This document shows, piece by piece, positions 45,943-57,879 of a DNA stretch of 64,000 nt. The stretch's first letter is position 1; each line of letters starts with the position of its first letter. Position numbers and translations under genes: made by a program. The notes under the pieces were generated by a model. The model saw only the letters and a list, made by a program, of their open reading frames with translations. It did no database searches and was not told the origin of the DNA. Origin of the DNA: Blumeriella jaapii (taxonomy: Eukaryota > Ascomycota > Leotiomycetes > Helotiales > Drepanopezizaceae); assembly GCA_009599575.1 (NCBI GenBank), contig VWND01000084.1, positions 186,001-250,000 of the forward strand, in the 5' to 3' direction.

Positions 45943-47535
45943 CTACTCGTCTTCGTCATCCTCTTCTCCTGCAATAGGCTCTACAATAAGATTACCACTC
46001 CTGCCCACGCGTTCCCCAATCGTGCCCCCATCTTCCACGCCGTACACCACTCGGGGCAGAGTCTGCACCAGCCTGAATTCAAATTCGTGCTTGTACCCCT
46101 CTGGCACGCTTACATCCTCCTCGGTAGCCGAGCCGTCCTGGATAAACTCATAGCAGTCGACAAACGCATACAGCTCCTCGATAGCATCGCTCGCCCTGAA
46201 TCTGCGCATAACGCGCGCTGCTTCTGGCATCTTGAGCGCTATCCTCACCATATCCTTCTCGTCCGAGCCGGGCTCGGCTTTGATAGTCGATGCTCTCCAT
46301 CTCCGCCACTGTAGCTTATTCGCCGCCAGTTGCTGGGCTGCTACTTCGGCTTCTTTCTGTCTCCTCTCCTCCTCCTTGGCGGCTGCTTCAGCTTCCCTCT
46401 TTAATCTTGCACGTTCTCTGTCTTGGGCTAAGCTGCGTTCGTAAGCAGAATCCTGCTCTTCTCGGAGAGTCCGCTCAAAGTTCTGCGCAGAGCGAGTAGC
46501 GCGAACGGTCGCTAATTGCTCTTCGTGCGTCGAGATCGCGTTGCGGAGTTTGGCTAGGTAGGTAGAAGAGTCCATGGGCCCCATAACTCGTGCGACAACC
46601 GACATGGCTGTGCTGCTCACGCTTGGTGCGTGTGCAATAAGGGCCGAGAATGGAAATTTGCTGCAGGTCAAGGCTGTCGAGACCTGGTACGCTTCCGAGT
46701 CTCGTACATCGCCTATCCATAGTATGATATTGTTCGAAGGTTCATTAACAAACGTCTGGACGTCGGGGGAGATGAGTGTGTCACGGATAAAGGAAGAGGT
46801 GTCGTCGTGCTCAGTGGAGATGAGCACGACCAGTAGGAACTTAAGATCCTTTTTAGCCAAGTCCAAAGCTTGAGCATACCCACCCTCATAGAAGGGGAGG
46901 GTATTACTCCCATATTCCTCCTCAAACTCCCTCTTCACTCTCGCAGCTGAATCTCTTGGTCTTAGCGATCGTCTGCCACCTGTGTTCGCCCGACGTGCCG
47001 TTCCAGTAGTGGGGTTCGGGCGCAGTGCTCGTGGGAGAAATGGATACAGAAGGGCGAAGAGGCCGCCGAATGACGAGGAGAAGATCCTGTACAGGAGGCT
47101 GAAGGGCGTAAAGAAGACGGAGAGAAGAAGGTTCGGCCTCGGGGGCACATCGTCTTCTGGTTGTGGTACAATCCTCGGCGCGGAGTCCGACCGGGGCTCT
47201 GATCGGAAAGGTCGTGAAGAGCCTTGCAGCAAGCTCTGTTGTAGATTCTCGTGTCTAGCAGCCCTGGGCGGGGGTATGTTACGTGCTGCTCGAGCTTCTT
47301 CCACGGGATCTGGACCCTCGCCGTCAAAGAATTTGGCGATTGCTATCTAGAAGAAGGCGAACAATAAGAGCCAGCACAAAGGAGAGAGATAGTCTCATAC
47401 CTGGACATTCCATTGCGACCGTTGGAGAAGTGGTATGGCCGCTGTTATCTCTTGATCGGTCACTGCCGTGTATTGCTGTAAGGCCAGCTGTTGCGCCTCT
47501 GACAGCTCGCTGATGTCCGTTCCTGGCGTTGCCAT
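45943..47535 (-). CDS. UBA-UAS-UBX domain protein (FAF2/UBXD8, Ubx2-like)
   Basis: Two exons (47535-47401 and 47346-45943; intron 54 nt GTATGA..CTAG), 512 residues. Residues 5-45 form a UBA-like domain (LSEAQQLALQQY, then RSQWNVQIAIAKFFD). A hydrophobic hairpin-like stretch lies at about 117-150 (LLLSVFFTPFSLLYRIF...). The thioredoxin-like UAS domain follows (about 180-330; FYEGGYAQALDLAKKDLKFL, IILWIGDV). Then come a charged Arg/Glu coiled coil (about 340-400) and a C-terminal UBX domain (about 415-495; VRIALKMPEAARVMRRF). In this family the hairpin inserts in the ER or lipid-droplet membrane, UBA binds ubiquitin and UBX recruits Cdc48/p97, for ER-associated degradation. The acidic C-terminus (GEEDDEDE) is also seen in relatives. 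Confidence 0.9.
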
Positions 47536-49300
47536 TCTGGTCTACGCGGGTTGAAGAATGCGTATTCTATCTGGACATGGTGGAGAGAAGACGGGATGTG
47601 AGGGTTGAGAAATGGGGAGGAGGCCGTGGCAATTTCGAGTTCGAGATCGAGGCTCCAGATGGAGATGGGGCTGGCTGGTTTAGAGCTACATCATCGATGT
47701 TACCGTTGGTTGCCCGAGCCTTGCATTGCACTAGCCACACACCATCAGCCACAGCACCGCACCGCACTGCACTGCACTTCACCAGCCACATCATTATGTA
47801 ATCGGAACCCAGCCGGGCCGTGCTCCACTCTCAACTCCGACCCCACGCGTCAGCCAGCTCTTGACCCGACGTGCTCTGGACAGCATCATTTTGGCAACTG
47901 TGAATTACTGTATTCATTTGGCGGTACGCGGCGCAATTTTCAGATCTCTCTTGGCGGACATCCTCATCTTAACGGCGACCCGGAACAAGGCAATGTTTGT
48001 CAGATTGAAGTCAGTGATCTCTCCAGAGCCTTGCTTTCTGACGGCTCTTTGACCGTGCCGCATTGCATGAGAGCCGACGACAAACATCACAGCAAATCTC
48101 CTTTGCTGCCAAACGAATCCAGACTCTACATCGTGCTGACTTGGTGGCCAGACTTCGAATCGTTTCAACGGGTGATGGCAGTTAGGAAGCTGGACGACCA
48201 ACAAACTGTCCCCAGAAGATGTCTTCAGCCCGATTCCATCAACCCGGCAAGCTAGCAGCATCGCCGAGACCAAAGGGACGAGGTGCGTGCTTGGAGATGC
48301 AACGAGAAAGGTGCAGTGTTGTTGAAGGCTGATAGGACGCGGAGCAGAAAACTCGAAGGATACCCTCTGTCGAAATGTCACAATCTACGGGCATTGCAGG
48401 TGGGAGGAGGCTGGATGTGCCTTCATTCATGACCCCAACAAGATCATGAACCCCCAAGCCGAGGTGTGAGTACTCTTTCAGTTGTGTCAATACCATTTGG
48501 ATTATACGGAGCTCTGGGAAGACGATTGGAACATGCCTTGTGGGGCCGAAATCCGAACCACACCACCGAGCAAGGAGCCGACCCGAGAACGAATGAGTCT
48601 TGCAGGCAGGGTCGGAAAGCGACCCCAGGAATCGCTGTCCAGGTAGCTTCATATTTGGCAATAACCTATGGCTGGGTAGAGGAAAGATGTCTGAGAGCTT
48701 TGCTCGGCGTTATTAGAGCTTTACTCTGAGACGTTGAACTGCTTCCCAAGAAAGCTTCCCTACATTCAGTGATGGCCCCACGCTGTTGTTTTTATGTCAA
48801 AGCCGTAAAGGGCATTCCTGCTGGCATTGATCGCGGCGAATAGGCCAGATATTGAGGCTGTGCTCTCCAGACTACTTGCTTGTAGTATCAAGCAGGGACA
48901 AGTTGCTGCAGGCCCCAGATATGAGATGCTTGACACTGTTTCCCTTTCCTGAGAGACTGTCCTGGCGTCTGAAGCTCTTCTGCCGATTGCATCTTTTGCC
49001 ATGTGAGGACCGGGACTCCTTTTCCTGGGATGAAGGTTACTTTTCCTAGCGTCAATTCAGGCTTGTGGCCTGGACTTGGTGGTTTTACCTGTACCAAAAG
49101 ACCAAAGACCATTCAAGTTTAAGGTAACATGCACAACTGAACTTTGAATCCTCTGAGTGTTTCTATTGCTGGCATGGTATCGTCTGAATAAACGCTATCT
49201 ACCTCAATCGCCACTTCCTTTTCAACCGGTAGAAGCTGGATCTCTATTTGCGCAATCCTCAGCTTTGTTACCCAGACTCCTAGAGAATCGTATCACCACC
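47536..49300. other. Intergenic between divergent UBX and PAN3 genes
   Basis: About 1.8 kb between two divergent start codons. Frames of 216 codons (47605-48255, +) and 155 codons (47914-48381, -) overlap and have no domain-like features. I searched this interval for an upstream PAN3 exon with a CCCH zinc finger and saw none. Confidence 0.6.
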
Positions 49301-51248
49301 ATGAAAGTGGAACTAACTATGAACAGAAAGAAGTCGCTGAACTTTGACTCTCCGGCCTTCACACCCTCGATCCTTTCGGCCCCAGTCAAGGTATCCGCCA
49401 TATCATCCCAAGCTGCAGCTGCGGCCCCTTTCACTCCACGCGGGGGAAGCTCCACTACACCAAACCCCCCTGAGACGGAAACCAAAATCTTCAACCCCGC
49501 TTACATCCAAGAGTTCACCCCCCAGACCTATGACTTGGCTCACAGTGTAAGTCTATGGCCTAACGGCAAACCCTCAGCTGCTGAACGCTCCACAGCTTCT
49601 GGCAAACGGAGGAACCCCGGATGCTCAATCTCCTTTCGATCCTTTCTCCATGCAAGCTGTTAGCCAGGCAATACCTGCTGCTGCATACAACCCTTATCTC
49701 GAAGAAAACAATGTTTCTGCCAATTCAGCTGGTTATTTTCAGACACAAACAGCTTTCGCTAGTCCATCGCAACCCGTGAGTCTTAAACAACCACAATTCT
49801 TCTGTGTCTGATTTGTACAGCTTCAATACCATCTCTACGCGCCCATCGGTGCACATCGACAAGATCTACTAGCCTACCAACGGCACACTCATGACTTTTT
49901 CATGCCTAACGACCTCCGAGAAGACTTGCAGAAGAAGTCAGAGGCGGCACGGCAGGTCATCCCAAGTACGTTCTCCACGCTTCCGCGTTGATGCTATTGC
50001 TGATGACTCTAGACACCGGACTTCCGGTTGTCGAACATTATCACACTCTAGTACCACTAGATACGAGCAATAATCGAAGTGCCAGTGTCTTTGGATTTCC
50101 AAGTTGGGTCTACAAAGCCGTATCAAGCAAAAATGGTGTTACTTACGTCTTGAGACGGATCGAAGGTAAGTCTGATCTTCTCTACTACCTCCGTCGCTAA
50201 TAAAACAGGCTTCCGGCTCAGCAACCACCTCGCCGTGACAGCTGCCAAGAATTGGAAGAGAATCGACAACGCTAGTGTCGTGTCTGTCATTGACGCCTTC
50301 ACCACCCGCGCATTTGGAGACAGCTCTCTGATTTTCGTTTACAACTACTACCCCATGTCCAAAACGCTAGTTGAAGCCCATTTTAGCAGCACGAATCGAT
50401 ATGGAAATCGTATCGCCAACAACATAGTAGCAGAACAAGTCCTATGGGGCTACGTAGTGCAGATTGCTAACGCAGTCAAGTCTATACACGCTGCCAACCT
50501 CGCTGTTCGGTGTATGGACCCTAGCAAGGTTCTTGTCACTGACAAGAACCGCATCCGCCTCAACGCCTGTTCCATCCTAGATGTCATTCAGTACGAGAAC
50601 GGCCGACCAATTTCAGATCTTCAGCAGGATGACTTCGTCTTGTTCGGTAGGCTGATCTTGGCTATCGCCACAAACAATCTCAACCTCGCTTCTGGCACCG
50701 CCCCGCTGAAGGGATCTCTTGAAAGGCTAAAGCAGACTTACAGCCCCGAGTTCCGGGATACAGTTGAATGGCTGCTCACTCCTGCTGTAGCCCCCGCCAC
50801 CAAAGACCTTAATGAATTCATCCGCGGCATCTCAGGCCAAATCATGACGTCTTACGACAACGCGCTTCATTCTGAGGACACCACTATCAGCACCCTCAGC
50901 CAGGAGCTCGAGAATGGGCGCCTGTTCCGCCTCATGGCTAAGTTAGGCACCATCAACGAACGTCCCGAATACGAAGGCGACGTCAAGTGGAGCGAGGTCG
51001 GAGAGCGATACATACTCAAGCTATTCCGAGACTACGTTTTCCACCAGGTCAACGCAGAAGGCAAGCCGGTGGTGGATCTGGCGCATATCCTCGAATGTAT
51101 GAATAAGCTTGATGCGGGGAGCGCGGAGCGCATCAAGCTCGTTAGCAGAGATGATCAGGATTGTATGGTTGTGGGATACAAGGAACTGAAGAAGCAGGTT
51201 GATGCTGCATTTATGGAGTTGTTGAAGCCGGGTGGCAAAAGATATTAG
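49301..51248 (+). CDS. PAN3: PAN2-PAN3 deadenylase regulatory subunit PAN3 (zinc-finger-less)
   Basis: Five exons (49301-49546, 49596-49775, 49821-49965, 50013-50165, 50209-51248; introns 43-49 nt), 587 residues. PAN3 recruits the PAN2 nuclease to poly(A)-binding protein on mRNA to shorten poly(A) tails in the cytoplasm. A PAM2-type motif for PABP binding is visible at the start: SLNFDSPAFTPS. The pseudokinase domain follows (about 180-450; HYHTLVPLDTSN, VYKAVSSKNGVTYVLRRIEG, GYVVQIANAVKSIHAANLAVR, DDFVLFGRLILAIATN), then the helical linker and C-terminal knob ending in YKELKKQVDAAFMELLKPG. The start ATG sits in a strong context (CACCACCATGA). Most fungal PAN3 proteins begin with a CCCH zinc finger of about 60-70 residues ahead of the PAM2 region; none is seen upstream. 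Confidence 0.93.
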
Positions 51249-51758
51249 AACGGCAGGGGCGGCTGAGTGTATGAAGCGTCCGTGTTTAGTAAACGAGAGA
51301 CAAAAGCGTGAAGGGGAGATAAATCGAGATGCTCTACAAAAGCTGGTTGGGGAGGATATTAAACAGGTGTATTGAAAAGGGTCCAGGTGCTGACGAAGGT
51401 GGATTCCTATTTGTAAAATAACTTGTTTGTATACGAGAAGCTTTCCTAGCAAGATCAGTTCAAGAGGTAGACTGCGTCCGAGGCCAGCCCCGCTTGGAAT
51501 ACTAGAATCTCACTTCGTCTAGTACTATTCACGATGGCGATATTGCGTGCAAGAATCTAATAAATGCATTTCCATTCTGATGAATCCGCGGCAACTTGGC
51601 AACGGCCTCTTCATCTCGCAAGATCCTTACAGGTGAGGTTCTCAAAGTCGAGGCCCCCCGAATCCTTGGCGCGTCTCGGTTAGCAGCGTCTGGAGTCAAC
51701 AAGCCGTCTTCTGGGGCTTGTTTGCTTAGATCTCGACTGCAAGACGTGTGGTGCAGAC

Positions 51759-51796
<38 letters not shown>

Positions 51797-52960
51797 ACAA
51801 CGCTCCCCGCACAACACGTCGGCTGCTTCTCCTTCCTCTTCCCGCTCTCGTTCTCCTGCCTCGGCGCCTTCTGCCGGGCCGTGAGTCGGGCCTTTTCGAA
51901 TGCCGTCGCCGGTGTTGGCCGTCAGGGTGCCTCGCGTGGGAGGTGGGCGTGCCTTTTGCGTCGTGTTGGGTGGGAAGTTGGTGGGGGGTTCTGAGTCGGT
52001 TGATAGGAGGTTTGTTGTGGAAGGATGGAAGACTCGAGGTAGAGAGGGATTGGGGTTAGAGGGGGGCGTGAAGGTGGTATAAGTAAAGGGTAAGCCTGCT
52101 ATAGATGATGGACTTGTGTGACTGCTGGCTGATTCGTTTCGACCAAGCGATTAAAAGCCTGTACAGAACTGTGGTTGTGGAAGCCTTAAAAATGTTTCCC
52201 GCGCCCCTAGATAGATTGTGTATTGAAATGCAACTATAGTATCCATTGTCCTTGACACTCAAGGGCCCGCGGTGAGTGGAAGAGGTAGTACTATGATCAA
52301 CAGCAGCGTGCGATAGTAGTCATTTTTTTAACAAACTTGGCATCGCGACATCTTCTCCACGCACACTTAGGTAGCTTGGAAAGAAATTTGACTAGTACGG
52401 AGGACCGAGGAGTCGAGTTGAATTTTTTTAATTTGAGATACCGAAATCGATTGACGAGATCAAGTCTTCGTGATTTGGGAATTTGGAATTTAAGAGAGAA
52501 ATTGAAGTTGACTTGGCGTTATGGGCGCGTTTTGTTATGATCTTCAATTTTTGTGAGACAGTGACGTGAGTTGGGCTTTCTGAGCAAGTGTCATTCTGTC
52601 GACGAGACCGGAGATCGCAGAATCCACTATGTGATTGGGAAAGAGACTCAGACGTAGACCTGAGTGCTCGAAACATTGCATTGAATTCCGAGGTTTGTCA
52701 TCGAAGCTCGTTTCCTCCGCGTGTGAATCTCTATTCTTTTATGGACGCCCTGGGCAATTGCTTGCATATGGTCTGGTAAAGTCTCCGAGAATCCGCATCG
52801 CCTCTCATGATATGACCTCAATTAGCATCCATCCCACCCAATGGCAGATATTCCAAATCCGTGGTATATCCACCGACCATGTTCCTTCCAAGCACTCGGT
52901 CAAGCCCGCAACTCCTAGCAGCAGTGTCCTTTCGGGCCTTGTTTTCTTCTTCTCCGTGGT
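51249..52960. other. Intergenic between convergent PAN3 and LSM7
   Basis: 1.7 kb between two 3' ends. It contains the (GA)n repeat 51765-51793. The 132-codon frame at 51596-51994 starts on TTG and runs through the GA repeat, so it is not supported. Confidence 0.6.
51765..51793. repeat. (GA)n microsatellite
   Basis: About 14 uninterrupted GA units. Confidence 0.9.
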
Positions 52961-53585
52961 TCATTCCTCCGCCTGCACGAACGGGTTCGCAATCTCCTCG
53001 CTCCCATCCACGGGACTGACAAGCACCAGCAGCGTCCCTCTCGCCACAACCAGGCCCAGCGACCGCTTCGAGACATTGCCCTCCTCGTCACGGAGCACCT
53101 CGCTAACGTCGTCGAGGACGAGGTTCATTAGGGCATCGTAGCCTTTGAGCATGCCAGTCACTGTCCAAAGTCAGCCCCTGCCCAGATGACGCGCGAGCAA
53201 ACTCATGATGAGTGGTGAGTTCTGGGGAGATGGATAGATGTACCTTCGCGCCCACCAGTGAACTTCACGGTAATCTCCTTGTCCATGTATTTGCCCAGAT
53301 CGAGAATATTCTCCTTCTTCGGCCTCTCGGTCGAGCCGCTGCCTGCATGTGCGCCTCGACCCCCGCCGCCGCCACGCCCGCCTCTGTGGTCACCTGCCAT
53401 TGACGTGTTAGTCCCTTGTCCTCATAACCCGTATGCGTGGCTCCCCATTGCGCTGAGTCTGCAACTCCCAAGTCGCTTGTGGAAGCAGGGGCGCGTTCAT
53501 CTCCAAGACAAATAGGAAGAAAAAGACACACACCTCTACCGCCACCACCCCCTCGTCCACCGCGTTGATGGCCTCGTTCGGACAT
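52961..53585 (-). CDS. LSM7: U6 snRNA-associated Sm-like protein LSm7
   Basis: Three exons (53585-53534, 53393-53244, 53160-52961; introns 140 and 83 nt), 133 residues. The C-terminal about 90 residues are an Sm fold: Sm1 KKENILDLGKYMDKEITVKF with GMLKGYDALMNLVLDD, and Sm2 LGLVVARGTLLVLVSP. LSm7 is part of the LSm2-8 ring on the 3' end of U6 snRNA (splicing) and of the LSm1-7 ring that promotes decapping of mRNA. The first about 40 residues are a Gly/Arg-rich tail (HQRGGRGGGGGRG repeated as DHRGGRGGGGGRG), encoded on both sides of intron 1. The length is somewhat above the 115 residues of yeast Lsm7 because of this tail. Confidence 0.92.
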
Positions 53586-56261
53586 GCTCACATCGACTTC
53601 TGCTGTGGAGGTCGTAGTGTTGTTGCTGCCGCTGTCGTGTGCATGAGGCGGGGTGAGGCTGAAAATGTGGTGGTGGAGCTCTGAGGGTTGGGGCTAGGTC
53701 GGAAGTGATCAAGTGTGTGGTCACGTGACAAAACCTCGTCGAGGGAATTGTCTCCAACTCTTTTCATGCCGCTAGTTTCTCTTATCGCTAAGGTCTGTAG
53801 ATGCTTTTTGTTCTCTTCTTCTTTTCTTTCTCGGATGGTGTGTTTCTTGTCAATGAAGGTGACTTTGTTTGCCTTTTGTTCCCTTTTTCCGATGTGCTCG
53901 TCTGAAGGCGATTTCTGCGCTATGCAAGTGCGGTGTGCTGGATCGCATTCAGCACATTCTATAATTTAACCATTCTTACACTTTTCGTATTTGCAAGACA
54001 CTAGTCCCTACAGAGTATGAAAATAGCTATCCAAAGACGCCACACACGCACACACGATTAGCCAGCCACACCAAAGACTTCTTCTACGCTTGGAATGCAC
54101 AATGCCATCTACTAGATACCTCAGCCAGTACTGTCAGCTTAGTGATTGGATACTGGGTACAAATGCTCATCCGTACTTCCCAGGGCGGCATCTGCTAAGC
54201 TAAGTTTCCTTCGATTACAGCGAACTTATCTCCCGCCCAGCCTTCACAGCGTGGTTGATGCAGAGAGACCTTTGTATAGGTACTTACTCCTCTCCTCATC
54301 TCGTTCCGACATTTAAACGAGCTATGCTTGCTATTCAACGCTATCTCGTTCGTGCGGCAGGAGGAATATTTCCGTTTCGCTTTAAAAGCAGGGCTGTTGT
54401 GTGATGTCGATAGAGCGAGGAGTGGACATCCCGCCCGCGTCGCTTGTTCCGGATTGGTTTTTTATTTAGCGGACGGGACTTTGAACGGACCGGCTTCATC
54501 ACATACAGACTTCTGAGTGGACAAACTTCTTGATAGACCGGAATGATTCCCAGCTTCACGACCACGCTACAGAAGAAGCCATTCCGGTTCGTCCGCTCCC
54601 CTCACCCCCTGCCTCTCTTCTCCCCTTGTTTCCTCTATTTGTGATCTCCTACGCGGCGGCTGTGTCTGCGTCTAGATCTCGGGACCTGCAACGCCATCGT
54701 TTCTTATCCCAAGGGCTAGTCTACAAAGCCCCCCCCCCCCCCCCCCCCTATCTGCGTTTAAATCGTACTGTAGCTATCGAAATTTTCAGTTCTATCCAGG
54801 CTTTGCCGCAGCTGTCGACAAGGGGGGTCGGTTTAGGAGGGCTTCACTAAGGGAATCAATCATCTGCTACACATATACACATATACATGTTCACATTTGT
54901 ACAAACTCCTACAACTAAGACAACCCTTTTCCGATGAATGTTTTGCTGGTACATAGAAATGCCCAGCCCTCAGCAACACTCCACGCAAGAATCGCGATTT
55001 CGATTTTGGTTGGCCACTACTGTATCTATGTAGTTTACCGTTCCAGCACTCGGTCCGTGACGAGCAGACTGTCAACACCTCAGCTCATCTTACACACACA
55101 GTTAGCACATAGCCCCCCCCTTGCCCTAAACGCAAAGAGCCTCCACCTGGGTTAGACAAGAATAGACTAGACCGTGTTAGGAGATCCCTCTTTCCTCCCG
55201 TACGAGGATCAATCTATGCGCAAAAACCCACTGAAGAAATCCATAGTAAGTAGTAGGTAGCTTCGAACCTTGAAACCTGGAACCGGTGAATCGACATCTG
55301 CCGCGCTATCCACCCACCTGGTCTACGCCAGATACCGGTAGGTACAGTACTGTACCGTACAGTAGACACAGGACATGTACATGAGTACCTTCCTCATGTG
55401 TAGATTTCACGCGAAGAGAAAAAAGGGGAAAAAATAAAAAAGAGGAAGAGACGCGTGCATGAACCGTTCGCCTCTCGACGTTTCGTATTGTGCTTCCTCC
55501 CTCTTACATCTATCCACCTACCTACGTACAACACGCGTGCGAATTCTCTGCATTTCTGCAGCGCAAGGTGGGCGGGCGGCCTATTTATATTTAGACTTAC
55601 ACCAGACTCCGCCATGCTGTTCCCCTCCATGCCGTGCCGTGCCAGACCGTGCCACATCAGTGCCGGAGCCGATGGATGCTGAAGCACACAACCCGTGAAC
55701 TACTTATTAAATACCTACAGTACAGTACAGTACTGTACACCCGGAGCCGGGGGTAAAGGGAACATGTACATACAGTACGAGCCGTCCCGAGCAATGAACC
55801 CAATCGCGGGTCAAGAAAAACCTTGATCGCATCCCCCGTCTTCTCATGTCCGTAGTCAGGCTGGAGGAGCTTAAGCTTAAGTACGAAACATTCACTGCTT
55901 AGCAGCTTGTCTAATGCAACTAATGTATTGTGTAAAACTTGGAGCCGAAGCTTATGCCGACATAGAAAATATGGAGCCAAGTGGTTGAGATCAGATCTCT
56001 TGTTTGCGTCGGGGTGGATCTTCCTCGCCGTCCTTACGTCAAGAGGTACAGTAGGGGACTTTTTCTCTTGACTTGCCTTTTCGCATTCACGTCCACCTTG
56101 GCTCTGCTCCTGCTTTTGTGGACTTGGTTTGGTCGTTCGCAACCGAATCGAGCACTTACAACTTCCGCCAAAGACAACAATCAAAACACGAAGTCGACCC
56201 CAAACCTCTACTACTGCTACCGATCACACGTGCACATACATACACTCGCAGCGCAGCAAAC
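53586..56261. other. Intergenic between divergent LSM7 and bestrophin genes
   Basis: 2.7 kb. It holds a 20-base C run (54729-54748) and TACTGTA clusters at 55340-55364 and 55716-55739. Several frames of 60-106 codons exist but none has a recognisable domain. Confidence 0.6.
54729..54748. repeat. Poly-C tract (20 C)
   Basis: Uninterrupted run of C; length could be an assembly artefact. Confidence 0.9.
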
Positions 56262-57879
56262 ATGTCCGACGACGCACCAGAACCCGCTGGAGGGGCTCCA
56301 ATGCCTGGATTAGGGGGCGGCAGTGGAGGAGGAGGAGCAGCAAATGGAGCAGGAAGAGGGGTGCACACATTCGAGTCGTCGCCCGATGCCCAAGAGAAGA
56401 AGAAATCTGAGGACAGGAGCGAGAGGACGCTGTCCGACTTCGATCTCCTTGCCAAGGGGCTCGCTGCCGATCCCAGACGATTGTCTAGACGGGAATCGAC
56501 CCTCGATCTGGATGACTACTTCGTGAGTTGATTTCACTTCGAAGAGCACAAAATGAAAGAGGAGAGAGAGCAGTCGAGCTAATGGAAATGGCAAACAGGT
56601 GGGCCCGCGGGATCTGGATAAACATTCGAAGCTCCCGTACTTTGTGCGCATGCATGGTAGTGTTCTGCCGCGTATGATCTTGCCGCTGTTGACTGTTGGC
56701 GCATGGGCGACTTTGATAACCTGCCTTTCGAAATGGGTGTACAACCGTAGGACGCCTCAGGATTTCCCTAGACAGACGTCTGCTAACTGTGTTAGTTGGT
56801 GTAAATACGGTGCTTCTTACGGTGCTGGGCTTCGTTGTCGGTCTGTCTCTTTCGTTCAGAAGTTCAACGGCCTACGAAAGGTAGGTACCTCAAAAGGCAA
56901 TTCTGTCGAATCCTCCGCTAACCTCAGCAGATACTCCGAGGGTCGTAAGACGTGGTGTACGCTCATGATCCAATCTCGCAACCTCGGACGCTACATCTGG
57001 ATCCATGTGCAGGAACGGGAAGGCGCCCAGAGTGTCGACGATCTCCTGCAGAAAGTCACAGCCATGAATCTCATCTTGTCGTACGTCGTCGCGCTTAAGC
57101 ACCGTCTCCGTTTCGAGCCTTATGCGCACTATCCCGACATTGCCGGGTTGGTTTCCCATCTCGATACGTACGCGAAAGCGGCCCACAAGCACGATCACTT
57201 GGAGCAAAAGAAAAAGAGTCTCCCGAAGAGACTGGGCGAACACCTCGGCCTGCCGTTCGCCATAAGCAATCCGCGCAAAGAGATGAAGCGGAGCGACAAG
57301 CCCTTGGGCAACCTCCCCATGGAGATCATGGCCTACCTGAGTGCGTACTACGAGATGGTGTCCACCAACGGTCAAATGAAGTCCACGGTCGTGGGAGGCC
57401 AGGTCATGAACGCCCTCGCCGGCATGTCGGACGCGGCCGGCAACGCGGAGCGCGTGCTCACGACGCCCCTGCCCATCGGCTACAACATCCTCATCTCGCA
57501 GGTCGTCCTCCTGTACGTCTACCTGCTGCCCTTCCAGCTCTTCAAGGTCCTCGATTGGGTCACCATCCCCGGCACCATCGCCGCCGCCTACATCATCCTT
57601 GGTATCGCGACAATCGGTGACGAGCTCGAAAATCCCTTCGGTAACGACGTCAACGATCTACCTCTCGATGCCTACTGCGCTGAGCTGGGTCGCGAGCTGG
57701 ATACCTTGATGAGCAACGCTGCTCCGAGCTTCGAAGCGCATGTCGAGTGTAGCGAACACCTTAATCAGCCCCTGTGGCCGTTGAGTAGTATGGGTTATGG
57801 TGAATGGAAGGGAAAGAGCAAGCAGGAGATCATCAGTGCGCTGAAGAGTAAGGTCATTACGGCCAATGGTGGGACGTAG
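56262..57879 (+). CDS. Bestrophin/RFP-TM family anion channel
   Basis: Four exons (56262-56522, 56599-56746, 56796-56880, 56931-57879; introns 76, 49 and 50 nt), 480 residues. The first 87 residues are low-complexity and charged (Gly/Ala-rich, then SSPDAQEKKKSEDRSERT). The bestrophin-like part follows, with RMILPLLTVGAWATLITCL as first membrane segment, NTVLLTVLGFVVGLSLSFRS and TAYERYSEGRKTW, the conserved family block. Late segments are ILISQVVLLYVYLLPFQLF and TIAAAYIILGIATIGDELENPFG; the last is the typical acidic bestrophin end motif. Family members form chloride or other anion channels; the fungal ones have been linked to anion efflux at the plasma membrane. The phases of all introns agree. 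Confidence 0.9.

Noticed and set aside
27716..47535. Secondary-metabolite gene cluster
   Set aside because: Although GMC and methyltransferase-like genes are neighbours, there is no synthase, transporter or pathway regulator among them.
47605..48255. 216-codon plus-strand frame between UBX and PAN3 genes
   Set aside because: No domain, no splice logic, overlaps minus frames of similar length in a stop-poor stretch. Low-level possibility only.
51596..51994. 132-codon frame with Arg-Glu repeats
   Set aside because: Begins on TTG and its charged repeat is just the (GA)n microsatellite.
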